A DNA stretch of 64,000 nt from Novosphingobium sp. PC22D (GTDB lineage: Bacteria > Pseudomonadota > Alphaproteobacteria > Sphingomonadales > Sphingomonadaceae). The position numbers were made by a program, and so were the translations under genes. The DNA lies in NCBI RefSeq assembly GCF_002556635.1, contig NZ_MWMO01000003.1, forward strand, positions 1-64,000, written 5' to 3'. Position 1 is the first letter of the stretch. Each line of letters begins with the position of its first letter. Below the pieces are notes generated by a model that was not told the DNA's origin, searched no databases, and saw only the letters and a program-made list of their open reading frames with translations. Below are positions 1-8,262 of this stretch, in pieces.

Positions 1-16
1 AACCTTGTGATTTCGA

Positions 17-421
17 TTACTTGGACTTCGATAAAACCCACGCTTTCCTGCGGGCTTCAGCGTTCTTCACCGGCGACCAGCTATCGAGCTGGTCGCGCAA
101 CTGGACCAGGCTGGTGATCCGCTCGTTGAGCATGGCCCGCCAGTCCTGGCTCAAGGTCTGCCACTGGCGCGCGGTGATGGGCACCGAAGGGAACTTGTCG
201 AGATGCTCCTTGATCAGCGTCAGCGGCACGCCCGCGCGCTGGGCGATCCGGATGATGGCGACGCGCCGCAGTATCCCGCGGTCATAGCGCCGCTGGTTGC
301 CCCCGGTCCGCCACCCCTGGAGCAAGCCCTTTTTCTCGTAGAAGTGGATCGTTGATATGGCAACGCCGCTGCGCTGCGCCACCTCGCCCACTGTAAGTGT
401 CTGTTTTCCCGAAGTTGCCAT
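17..421 (-). CDS. SoxR-like MerR-family transcriptional regulator without Fe-S cysteines
   Basis: A MerR-type activator of 134 residues. The N-terminal winged helix-turn-helix (TVGEVAQRSGVAISTIHFYE, about residues 9-28) and the following GNQRRY stretch match SoxR closely, as do the dimerisation-helix region and the LRDQLD segment that in SoxR leads directly into the [2Fe-2S] ligands. That four-cysteine cluster is absent: the protein ends SWSPVKNAEARRKAWVLSKSK with no cysteine. I chose the start at 421 (MATSGK) because the longer start at 442 only adds a low-complexity MVLVLVF leader. The gene is divergent from an RND efflux operon, and the intergenic region carries a SoxR-type operator, so control of the pump is the natural inference. 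It may sense by direct ligand binding or another route instead of redox. Family assignment is firm; the signal sensed is unknown. Confidence 0.88.
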   Translation of the reverse strand: MATSGKQTLTVGEVAQRSGVAISTIHFYEKKGLLQGWRTGGNQRRYDRGILRRVAIIRIAQRAGVPLTLIKEHLDKFPSVPITARQWQTLSQDWRAMLNERITSLVQLRDQLDSWSPVKNAEARRKAWVLSKSK

Positions 422-531
422 AAAGACCAAAACCAAAACCAATGTTCAGGTTTGAGCTAGGCGGGATGTCCTGCCGATGCAAGGGGCCGCATGATCGCAA
501 GAGCCGGTCTGGAAAATCGAAAAAATCGATA

Positions 532-562
532 TTGACCTGAACTATAGTTGAGGTTGTAGAGG
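532..562 (+). promoter_or_regulatory. SoxR/MerR-type operator-promoter for the efflux operon
   Basis: A TTGACC -35 element (532-537) is followed, after a 19-bp spacer, by a weak TAGAGG -10 (557-562). Inside the spacer lies the near-perfect dyad CCTGAACTATAGTTGAGG (536-553, one mismatch). The overlong 19-bp spacer spanned by a dyad is the hallmark of MerR-family activated promoters, and the sequence resembles the known SoxR box (CCTCAAGTTAACTTGAGG). It points toward the efflux genes starting at 628/792. Operator assignment is from sequence likeness; the transcription start is inferred. Confidence 0.8.
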
Positions 563-627
563 GGGTGCCGGCTCGCTTCCCCGGTGAGCAATTCCGCCAC
601 CTGCGGAGCAATATTCGAGGAGCCGAC

Positions 628-795
628 ATGAATCTGCTTTACGAACCGCTCGACCCATCGTCGGGAAGGCCGCGCGATGTCTTCGCCGCCGTTATCAAGC
701 CGTCGTTGCAGAGGCTTCATGCCAAGTCCGGCGTCGGTCGGTTATGGGGCCACGTCGCGGGATTCGGTTCAGTGCGGAGGGAGTTAAGGAAATGA
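628..795 (+). CDS. small leader ORF translationally coupled to the efflux adaptor
   Basis: An open frame of 55 codons starts at ATG 628 behind a well-placed AGGAG (618-622, 5-nt spacing). Its TGA stop (793-795) overlaps the adaptor start ATG (792-794) as ATGA. It is rich in Arg, Ser and Leu (MNLLYEPLDPSSGRP at the start) and resembles no family I recognise. It has no signal peptide or membrane segment. Its position, as the first ORF after the SoxR-type promoter, suggests either a leader peptide coupling translation of the adaptor or a decayed regulator remnant. It is called from ribosome-binding site and overlap alone. Confidence 0.5.
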   Translation: MNLLYEPLDPSSGRPRDVFAAVIKPSLQRLHAKSGVGRLWGHVAGFGSVRRELRK

Positions 796-1925
796 CGGGG
801 GCAGATTCAGTGGAGGAAAATCCGCGCGATCGTTTCGGGCCGAAGGCGCGCAACATCGTGCTGGCCGTCGTCGCCCTGGCGGTACTGCTCGGGCTGCTGT
901 TCGCCTGGCGCGCCATGCGCAACGGCGGAGGGCCGATGCCGCCGCGTCAGGCGGTTCCGGTCGCGGCTCTGGTGGCGACGCCCCGGGACGTGCCGAACGC
1001 GCTGGAAGCGGTGGGTACGCTGACGGCGGTGCGCGAAGTGACGCTGTCGCCCGAAGCCGCCGGACGCGTTTCCGCGATCCGGTTCAAGGCCGGCAACTAC
1101 GTCGGCTCGGGATCGCTGCTGGTCCAGCTCTATGACGGCCCCGAGCGGGCTGATCGCAAGGCGGCGCTGGCCAGCGCCAAGTATGCGCGCCTGCAGCTCG
1201 AGCGGACCGAAAAGCTCATTCCTTCGGGCGCCGAATCGCGTGAACTGCTCGAGCAGCGTCGCGCCGAACGCGATCAGGCGGTCGCCGCGGTTGAACAGAT
1301 CGATGCCCGCATCCGCCAGAAGCAGGTGCGCGCGCCGTTCGCGGGACGGCTCGGCATCCGCCGGGTCGATCTCGGCCAGTACCTCAATCCGGGCGACCCG
1401 GTCGCGACACTGACCGCGCTCGACAGCCTCTACGTCGAGTTTGCCGTTCCCCAGCAGGAGCTGACGCGACTGGAGCCGGGTACGACGGTCAGCGTCAGTT
1501 CCGATGCCTATCCCGGCCGCCGGTTCACCGCGCGCGTGAACGCGGTCGAGCCGGTCATCGACGGGGACACCCGCAACGTGACCGTGCAGGCGGTGATGCG
1601 CAATCCCGACCAGGCGCTGCGCCCGGGCATGTATGTCACGGCGGCGCTCGCTCTCCCCCCGCGCAAGGGGGCCATCGTCGTACCGGCCACGGCGATCCAG
1701 ACTTCGGCGCAGGGTGACAGCGTGGTCATCATCCGCGGCAAGACGCCGAAGAAGACGGGCAAGGCGGAAATCGTTCCGGTCAAGACCGGCGCAAGACTAG
1801 GAAACTCGGTGATCGTCACCCAGGGCATTGAGCCCGGAGACGTCGTGGTGGCGCAAGGGCAACTGCGCGTTCAGCCCGGGGCCGAAGTGAAGGTCACCCA
1901 GATCGTTCCGCTCGAGAGAAAGTGA
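792..1925 (+). CDS. RND efflux periplasmic adaptor subunit (MexH-like)
   Basis: Membrane fusion protein of 377 residues linking an inner-membrane RND pump to its outer-membrane channel. An N-terminal membrane anchor spans about residues 20-40. It is followed by the biotinyl-lipoyl half motifs (VTLSPEAAGRVSAIRFKAG and VRAPFAGRLGIRRVDLGQYL), a helical hairpin between them (about 110-155), then beta-barrel and membrane-proximal domains. I chose ATG 792 over the longer frame from 744 because AAGGA lies immediately upstream and the ATGA overlap couples it to the preceding small ORF. The stop is 1 nt before the pump gene, so adaptor, pump and outer-membrane factor form one operon. The pump partner is of the MexI type. 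The substrate cannot be read from the sequence. Confidence 0.93.
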   Translation: MTGADSVEENPRDRFGPKARNIVLAVVALAVLLGLLFAWRAMRNGGGPMPPRQAVPVAALVATPRDVPNALEAVGTLTAVREVTLSPEAAGRVSAIRFKAGNYVGSGSLLVQLYDGPERADRKAALASAKYARLQLERTEKLIPSGAESRELLEQRRAERDQAVAAVEQIDARIRQKQVRAPFAGRLGIRRVDLGQYLNPGDPVATLTALDSLYVEFAVPQQELTRLEPGTTVSVSSDAYPGRRFTARVNAVEPVIDGDTRNVTVQAVMRNPDQALRPGMYVTAALALPPRKGAIVVPATAIQTSAQGDSVVIIRGKTPKKTGKAEIVPVKTGARLGNSVIVTQGIEPGDVVVAQGQLRVQPGAEVKVTQIVPLERK

Positions 1926-1926
1926 C

Positions 1927-4900
1927 ATGGCCTTTACCGACACCTTCATCAGGCGGCCAATTCTGGCCATCGTCGTCAGCCTGCTCATTCTGCTCGTCGG
2001 ACTGAGCGCGGTCTTCGGGCTGCAGATCCGCCAGTATCCGCGGATGGAAAGCGCCACGATCACCATAGACACCTCGCTTCCCGGCGCCACGCAGGACGTC
2101 ATGCAGGGGTTCGTGACCACGCCGATCGCGCAGGAGATCGCGACCGCCAACGGGATCGAGTATCTGACCTCGACTTCCAAGCCGGGCAAGAGCCACATCG
2201 CCGCGAAGCTGGTCCTCAATGCCGACGCCGACCGCTCGATGACCGAGATCCTCTCGAAGGTCCAGCAGGTGAAGTATCGCCTTCCCGAAGGCACCACCGA
2301 CCCGGTCATCGCCAAGATCACCGACGGCGCTTCGGCGGTTCAGTACATCAGCTTCGCCAGCGAGAAGCTGGATTCCTCGCAGATCGTCGATTTCGTCAAC
2401 CGCGTGGCGCGGCCGCTGATCACGTCGGTCCCCGGTGTCGCCTCCGTCGAGGTGAACGGCGGCGCGCCGCTCGCGATGCGCATCTGGGTCGACCCCGACA
2501 AGCTGGCGGGGCGCGGCCTGACGGCGAGCGACATCGCCGGCGCGCTGCGTGGAAACAACGTCCAGGCCGCCCCGGGCCAGCTCAAGGGCGAGAGCACCGC
2601 GATCAACATCACCGCCGCCACCGATCTCAAGGACGTCGAATCGTTCCGTCAGATGGTGATCAAGAGCAGCGACGGCAGTCTCGTCCGGCTCGGCGATGTC
2701 GCAACGGTCGAACTCGGCGGGCAGAACTACGATGCGGTGGCGCTCGGCGCCGGCAGGCCCGGCATCCTGGTCGCGATCTCGCCGACTCCGGACGGAAATC
2801 CCCTCGAGATCGTGAAGAACGTGAACGAGCTGATCCCGCGCCTGCAACGCTCGGCGCCGGCGGGGTTGACGGTGGAGAGCATGTTCGACCGTGCCCGCTT
2901 CGTCGATGCCTCCATCGAGGAAGTCGAGCATACGCTGATCGAAGCCATCATCATCGTGATCGTCGTGATCTTCCTGTTCCTGGGAACGGTGCGTGCGGTG
3001 ATCATTCCGGTCGTGACCATTCCCCTGTCGTTGCTCGGAACCGCGGCGGTCATGTTGATGTTCGGCTTTTCGCTGAACCTTCTCACCTTGTTGGCGATGG
3101 TGCTGGCGATCGGTCTGGTGGTTGACGACGCCATCGTCGTGGTCGAGAACATCCACCGGCATATCGAGGAGGGCAGTAAGCCGATCGATGCGGCGCTGTT
3201 GGGCGCCCGGGAGATCGTGGGGCCGGTGATCGCGATGACGATCACGCTCGCCGCCGTCTACGCTCCGATCGGCCTGATGGGCGGGCTGACCGGCGCGCTG
3301 TTTCGCGAGTTCGCGTTCACTCTTGCCGGATCGGTGATCGTGTCGGGCGTAATCGCGCTGACCTTGTCGCCGATGATGAGCAGCAAGCTGCTGCACAACA
3401 AGATGGGCGAGAGCAAACTAGAGAAGCGGATCGAGCGCACCATGCACGGTCTGACGAAGCGCTACGACCGCGTGCTGGGCCATACGCTCTCGTCCCGAGG
3501 CGCGGTGCTTATCGCGGGCGTGGTAATCCTAGGGGCGACGGTGGTGTTCTTCACCGGGGCCAAGCGCGAACTCGCGCCGCCCGAGGATATGGGCTACGTC
3601 TTCACCCAGACCAAGGCCCCGCAATATGCCAACGTCGATTACACCGCGCACTTCAGCGGCGAAGTCGAGAAGTTGTTCCACGACATCGCCGAGTACGACG
3701 GAAGCTTCTTCGCGATCGGCGGGGCGAACGGTGCCAACATCGGCTTCGGCGGCATCATCCTCTCGCCCTGGGACGAGCGCACGCGCACGGCGAACGACGT
3801 CCAGCAGGATCTGACAGCGTCCACCGGAAGCGTGACCGGCGTCTACACCACGGTCTTTCAGGACAGTCCGCTCCCGGCGGGAAGCGGCGGCCTGCCGGTG
3901 CAGATGGTGATCCGCTCGTCCGATGAATTCTCCGAAATCTACCAGACGCTCCAGCAGGTCACAGGCGCGGCCTGGGGCAGCGGCCTGTTCGCCTTCGTCG
4001 ACAGCGACCTCGCGTTCGACAGCCAGGACGCGCACATCAGCATCGATCGGGCCAAGGCCGGAGAGCTGGGCATCAGTATGTCCGAAATCGCCGATACGCT
4101 CGCGCTGCTGGTCGGGGAAAACTACGTCAATCGCTTCAACTGGTACGACCGCTCCTACGACGTCATCACGCAAGTCCCGCAGGACAAGCGCCTGACGCCC
4201 GAGAACCTGGGTCAGTTCTACGTGAAGGCAGGATCGGGCCGCCTGGTGCCGCTCTCCACCGTCGTGAGCATCGAGATCAATCCGCAACCGAACCAGTTGC
4301 CCCAGTTCAACCAGATGAACTCGGCCACGCTTTCGGCGGTGCTGATGCCGGGCGTGACGATGGGCCAGGCGGTCGACTTCCTGCAAAGCCAGGACCTGCC
4401 TCCCGGCATGACCGTCGACTGGCTCTCGAACAGCCGCCAATACGTGCATGAGGGTAATCAGCTCACGATCTCCTTCGGGTTTGCCCTGATCGTCATCTTC
4501 CTGGTCCTGGCCGCCCAGTTCGAAAGCTTTCGCGACCCGCTGGTGATCCTCGTCACGGTTCCGCTGGCGGTGTCGGGCGCGCTGGTCCCGCTCTATCTCG
4601 GGTTCACGACGCTCAACATCTACACCCAGATCGGCCTCGTGACGCTGATCGGCCTGATCTCGAAGCACGGTATCCTGATGGTCTCCTTCGCCAACGAGAT
4701 GCAGCGCGATCACGGCTGGAGCCGCGTCGAGGCGATCCGCCATGCCGCCGCGGTACGTATGCGCCCGGTGCTGATGACGACCGCGGCGATGGTAGCCGGG
4801 CTCGTACCGTTGATCTTCGCGGCCGGAGCGGGCGCGGCCAGTCGCTATGCCATCGGCATCGTCGTGGTGATGGGCATGCTCGTCGGCACGTTGTTCACGC

Positions 4901-4998
4901 TGTTCGTTCTGCCGACGATCTACACCTTCGTATCCGCCGACCACCGGGCAAAGGCGCATACCGACGAAACGCAAATCGGGGAGACCGGCCATGCGTAA
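1927..4998 (+). CDS. RND multidrug efflux transporter permease (MexI/AcrB family)
   Basis: Inner-membrane proton-driven efflux pump of 1023 residues, the usual length for hydrophobe/amphiphile RND permeases. It has an N-terminal TM (FIRRPILAIVVSLLILLVGL), a large periplasmic loop, the central TM bundle with the proton-relay aspartates in AIGLVVDDAIVVVENI, a second periplasmic loop, and a C-terminal bundle including LIGLISKHGILMV. The opening MAFTDTFIRRPILAIVVS resembles Pseudomonas MexI, the pump of the SoxR-controlled mexGHI-opmD operon (remembered, not searched), which fits the divergent SoxR-like gene and operator upstream. Its 3' end overlaps the outer-membrane factor by 8 nt. Redox-cycling dyes, quinones or phenazine-like compounds are plausible substrates by analogy only. 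Confidence 0.95.
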   Translation: MAFTDTFIRRPILAIVVSLLILLVGLSAVFGLQIRQYPRMESATITIDTSLPGATQDVMQGFVTTPIAQEIATANGIEYLTSTSKPGKSHIAAKLVLNADADRSMTEILSKVQQVKYRLPEGTTDPVIAKITDGASAVQYISFASEKLDSSQIVDFVNRVARPLITSVPGVASVEVNGGAPLAMRIWVDPDKLAGRGLTASDIAGALRGNNVQAAPGQLKGESTAINITAATDLKDVESFRQMVIKSSDGSLVRLGDVATVELGGQNYDAVALGAGRPGILVAISPTPDGNPLEIVKNVNELIPRLQRSAPAGLTVESMFDRARFVDASIEEVEHTLIEAIIIVIVVIFLFLGTVRAVIIPVVTIPLSLLGTAAVMLMFGFSLNLLTLLAMVLAIGLVVDDAIVVVENIHRHIEEGSKPIDAALLGAREIVGPVIAMTITLAAVYAPIGLMGGLTGALFREFAFTLAGSVIVSGVIALTLSPMMSSKLLHNKMGESKLEKRIERTMHGLTKRYDRVLGHTLSSRGAVLIAGVVILGATVVFFTGAKRELAPPEDMGYVFTQTKAPQYANVDYTAHFSGEVEKLFHDIAEYDGSFFAIGGANGANIGFGGIILSPWDERTRTANDVQQDLTASTGSVTGVYTTVFQDSPLPAGSGGLPVQMVIRSSDEFSEIYQTLQQVTGAAWGSGLFAFVDSDLAFDSQDAHISIDRAKAGELGISMSEIADTLALLVGENYVNRFNWYDRSYDVITQVPQDKRLTPENLGQFYVKAGSGRLVPLSTVVSIEINPQPNQLPQFNQMNSATLSAVLMPGVTMGQAVDFLQSQDLPPGMTVDWLSNSRQYVHEGNQLTISFGFALIVIFLVLAAQFESFRDPLVILVTVPLAVSGALVPLYLGFTTLNIYTQIGLVTLIGLISKHGILMVSFANEMQRDHGWSRVEAIRHAAAVRMRPVLMTTAAMVAGLVPLIFAAGAGAASRYAIGIVVVMGMLVGTLFTLFVLPTIYTFVSADHRAKAHTDETQIGETGHA

Positions 4999-6451
4999 GG
5001 TCCGCAGCAAGATCGCCGTGCTCGCCGCGCTCCTGACAAGCGCGTGCGCAGCCGGCCCCGATTACCAACGGCCACAGGCGCCGTCATCGTCCGCTGGCGC
5101 CTTCGTCACCCGGGCGGAGGGTACCGATCCCACACAGCCGCTTCCGAACGACTGGTGGCGGCTCTACGACGATCCGGTGCTCGACAATCTGGTCGAACAG
5201 GCCCTGTCCGCGAACACCGACCTGCGCGTCGCCGCGGCCAATCTCGCCCGGGCCCGTGCGGTCCTGAGCGAGGCGCGCGCCGGGCGTCTGCCTTCCACGA
5301 CGCTGTCGGGCGGCGGCTCCTACGGCGATACCGCGAGGGTCGGCGGTGATCAGGGCGGCGGCTTCGTAAACCTCAACGACACGCAGTGGTCGACCAACGC
5401 CTCGGCTTCGGTCTCGTGGGAAGCGGACCTGTTCGGCCGGATCGGCCGCAGCATCGAGGCTGCGCGTGCCGATGCCGAGGCGGTCGTGGCCGCGCGCGAC
5501 GGCGTGCGGGTACTGGTCGCGGCGGAAACCACGCGCGCCTATCTCAACGCCTGCTCCTATGCCTATGCGCTCGAGACGGCCCGCCGCTCCTCCGAAATCA
5601 GCGAAAACAGCCTCAAGCTCGTCTCGGAGCGCGAGGAGGTCGGAGCGGCGAGCGGGCGCGATGTCGAGCGCGCCGGCGCGGCCGCGGCCACCGCGCGCGC
5701 GGCGGTGCCGATGATGGAAGGCCAGCGGCGGGTCGCGCTCCTCGAACTCGCCGCCCTGCTGGGCCGGACGCCGGATGCGATCCCCGAGGGCGCGCTGGCC
5801 TGCATGCTCCCGAAGCCGCCGGCCTCGGTCCTGCCGATCGGTGACGGCACCGCGCTCCTGCGCCGCCGCCCCGACTTGCGCGAGGCCGAGCGGCGGCTGG
5901 CGGCGGATACGGCGCGGATCGGCGTGGCCACGGCCGATCTCTATCCCCGCGTCAGCCTGGGCGGCTCGGGCAACTTCTTCCGCAACGACGACGTGAAGGG
6001 CAGCGATTCCTTCTCGTTCTCGCTCGGCCCGCTGATCTCCTGGAGCTTCCCCAACATCACCGTCGCCAGAGCCCGCATTCGCCAGGCGCGGGCGCAGTCC
6101 GAGGCTTCGCTCGCGACATTCGACGGCCGGGTCCTCACGGCTCTCAAGGAAGTCGAGCAGGCCCTGACGCGCGTCGACACCGGCCAGCGCCGGCTCGATG
6201 CCCTGCTGGAGGCCAAGGAGCGCTCCGAGCACGCCTGGCGCCTCGACGACCAGCGTTATCGCGCCGGATCGGTCTCCTATCTCGACGTCCTCGTGGCGCA
6301 GGGCGAAATGCTCGACGCGCGGGCCGCCTACGCGGATGGGTTGCAGGCCTTGTCCTCCGACCGGGTAGACCTGTTCAAGGCGTTGGGCGGTGGTTGGGGC
6401 GTCTCCGCGCAAGGCGACGCGGCCGAAGCGCCGGTGCAAGGCGAAAACTGA
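4991..6451 (+). CDS. RND efflux outer-membrane lipoprotein (NodT/OprM family)
   Basis: Outer-membrane channel protein of 486 residues. It begins with a lipoprotein signal peptide (lipobox LTSAC, lipidated Cys19), then the typical AGPDYQRPQAP start of mature NodT-family factors and two repeated helical OEP domains (motifs NTDLRVAAANLARARAVLSE and RRRPDLREAERRLAADTARI). It forms the trimeric exit duct for the adaptor and pump encoded just upstream. It overlaps the pump gene by 8 nt, indicating translational coupling. No operon member follows, since the next gene starts about 210 nt on. Confidence 0.94.
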   Translation: MRKVRSKIAVLAALLTSACAAGPDYQRPQAPSSSAGAFVTRAEGTDPTQPLPNDWWRLYDDPVLDNLVEQALSANTDLRVAAANLARARAVLSEARAGRLPSTTLSGGGSYGDTARVGGDQGGGFVNLNDTQWSTNASASVSWEADLFGRIGRSIEAARADAEAVVAARDGVRVLVAAETTRAYLNACSYAYALETARRSSEISENSLKLVSEREEVGAASGRDVERAGAAAATARAAVPMMEGQRRVALLELAALLGRTPDAIPEGALACMLPKPPASVLPIGDGTALLRRRPDLREAERRLAADTARIGVATADLYPRVSLGGSGNFFRNDDVKGSDSFSFSLGPLISWSFPNITVARARIRQARAQSEASLATFDGRVLTALKEVEQALTRVDTGQRRLDALLEAKERSEHAWRLDDQRYRAGSVSYLDVLVAQGEMLDARAAYADGLQALSSDRVDLFKALGGGWGVSAQGDAAEAPVQGEN

Positions 6452-6665
6452 CGTGGCAGGAGAGGCCCCGGCGCGGAACTTGCGTCGGGACCCTTGCCGG
6501 GATCGGCTCGCCATCGCGTGAGATAGGTGGCGCTTGTGCCGTCGCGGCTCGTGCGAACGTCCAGCACCGGATTGCGCTTTGACGATAGAATGTGTCGTTT
6601 GAGTGTTGCAAAATGCGCTCGGCCCATTCCATACTCGCCGCTCCCGGGACGCAAGCGAGGACGAG

Positions 6666-8258
6666 ATGGCGAAACTGACCCGCGCATTCCTTTTGCCGAT
6701 AGCCACCCTTTCGCTCGCGGCACCCGTGGCGGTGTTCGCGCAGGACTCCGCGCCCGACAAGAAGCCCGTGGAATCGGTCGACAAGCAGCATCGCGAGGAC
6801 GTGAATGCCTCCGCGGCGCAAGGCTGGGCCTCGGCGCCGGTGGAGGAACGCGAGGTTTCCAGCCGGCACAGCGTTTCGGTGGGCGGCCGCAACCTTGCCT
6901 ATACCGCGACGGCCGGCACGCTCACGCTGCGCACGCTCGAGGGCAAGCCGACCGCGAGCATGTTCTACGTCGCCTATACGCTCGACGGAAAGCCGGCGGG
7001 CACCAGGCGCCCCGTCACCTTCCTCTACAACGGCGGACCGGGCTCGCCGAGCTTCTGGCTGCACATGGGCTCGTTTGCGCCGGTCCGGCTGGAAACGGGC
7101 GATCCGGTCACGATCGGGCCGCCGCCCTATCGTTATGGCCCCAATCCGCAGACGCTGCTCGACAAGACGGACCTCGTCTTCCTCGATGCGATCGGCGCGG
7201 GCTATTCGCGCCCGCTCGGCGATGCGAAGCCGCAGGATTTCTACGGCGTCGACCAGGACGTCAACGCCTTCGCCACGGCCATCCAGCGCTACATCACCCG
7301 GTACGAGCGCTGGAACAGTCCGAAGTTCGTCCTCGGCGAGAGCTACGGCACGTTGCGCTCGGGCGCGCTGGCCTATGAAATGCAGCAGCGCGGCATGGCG
7401 CTCAATGGCGTCATCCTGCTTTCCTCGATCATGAACTACGGCTACCGCCAGCCGGGCCTCGATCAGGTCTACATCAACTACTTGCCCAGCTACGCCGCGA
7501 CCGCCTGGTATCACAACAAGCTGCCGGACAGGCCTGCGGACGTTGCGAGCGTGGTCGAGCGCGCCCGCCAGTTCGCGCTGGGGCCTTACGCTTCGGCGCT
7601 TGCCAAGGGGCAGTCGATCTCTCCCGAGGAACGCCGCGCGGTGGCCGAGCAATTGAGCGCGCTCACCGGTCTTTCGACCGACTTCATCATCCGCGCCAAT
7701 CTGCGGGTGGATCTCTATCGCTTCCAGAAGGAGCTCTTGCGCGACCAGCGCCTGTCGGTGGGCCGCTTCGATTCGCGCTATACCGGGCCGGACAGCGACG
7801 CGGCGGGCGAGGGGCCCGACAGTGACAAGTCGAGCGACGCCATCTCCGGCGCGTTCATCGCCAGCTTCCGCGACTATCTCGGCCGCGAGCTGGGCTATCG
7901 CTCCGACATGCCTTACCGGCTGAGCGCGCGCGACGCCGAAGGCTGGACGTGGAACTGGCAGCACAAGGCGGCGGGCGGCAACTGGCCGCAGAACAATCCC
8001 AACACCGCCGTCGACCTTGCGGCGGCCATGCGTGAAAATCCCTATCTCAAGGTCCTCTCGCTCAACGGCTACTACGACATGGCGACGCCGTTCTTCGGCA
8101 CCGAGAACGATCTCGGGCATATGATGCTCGAACCGCGCGAGCAGCAGAACCTCGTTTTCCGCTACTACCATGGCGGGCACATGACCTACGTGAACCCCGA
8201 GGCGCTGGCCGAGCAGAAGGCCGACATCGCCGCCTTCATCGACTCGGCGGTGCGCTGA
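6666..8258 (+). CDS. secreted serine carboxypeptidase-like protein (peptidase S10)
   Basis: Predicted exported protein of 530 residues in the S10 carboxypeptidase clan, which removes C-terminal residues from peptides at acidic pH. A signal peptide is clear (LTRAFLLPIATLSLAAPVAV, cleaved near AVFAQ). The oxyanion-hole motif NGGPGSPSFWLHMG, the nucleophile motif GESYGT (Ser226) and the C-terminal NGYYDMATP and YYHGGHMTY (His505) stretches supply a full Ser-Asp-His set. I chose ATG 6666 because the signal peptide begins there; the frame is open back to 6603. It converges with the PLD gene, with stops only 4 nt apart. S10 enzymes are best known from eukaryotes but occur in several bacterial groups. 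A peptide-scavenging role is inferred. Confidence 0.88.
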   Translation: MAKLTRAFLLPIATLSLAAPVAVFAQDSAPDKKPVESVDKQHREDVNASAAQGWASAPVEEREVSSRHSVSVGGRNLAYTATAGTLTLRTLEGKPTASMFYVAYTLDGKPAGTRRPVTFLYNGGPGSPSFWLHMGSFAPVRLETGDPVTIGPPPYRYGPNPQTLLDKTDLVFLDAIGAGYSRPLGDAKPQDFYGVDQDVNAFATAIQRYITRYERWNSPKFVLGESYGTLRSGALAYEMQQRGMALNGVILLSSIMNYGYRQPGLDQVYINYLPSYAATAWYHNKLPDRPADVASVVERARQFALGPYASALAKGQSISPEERRAVAEQLSALTGLSTDFIIRANLRVDLYRFQKELLRDQRLSVGRFDSRYTGPDSDAAGEGPDSDKSSDAISGAFIASFRDYLGRELGYRSDMPYRLSARDAEGWTWNWQHKAAGGNWPQNNPNTAVDLAAAMRENPYLKVLSLNGYYDMATPFFGTENDLGHMMLEPREQQNLVFRYYHGGHMTYVNPEALAEQKADIAAFIDSAVR

Positions 8259-8262
8259 GGGT

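Noticed and set aside
17-100. Possible frameshift hiding the SoxR cysteine cluster
   Set aside because: Translating the other two minus-strand frames past the LRDQLD segment meets stops and shows no Cys-rich stretch.
1894-5010. Two roughly 500-codon minus-strand frames under the RND pump
   Set aside because: His/Arg/Asp-rich shadow composition and no start context; the pump gene is full length.
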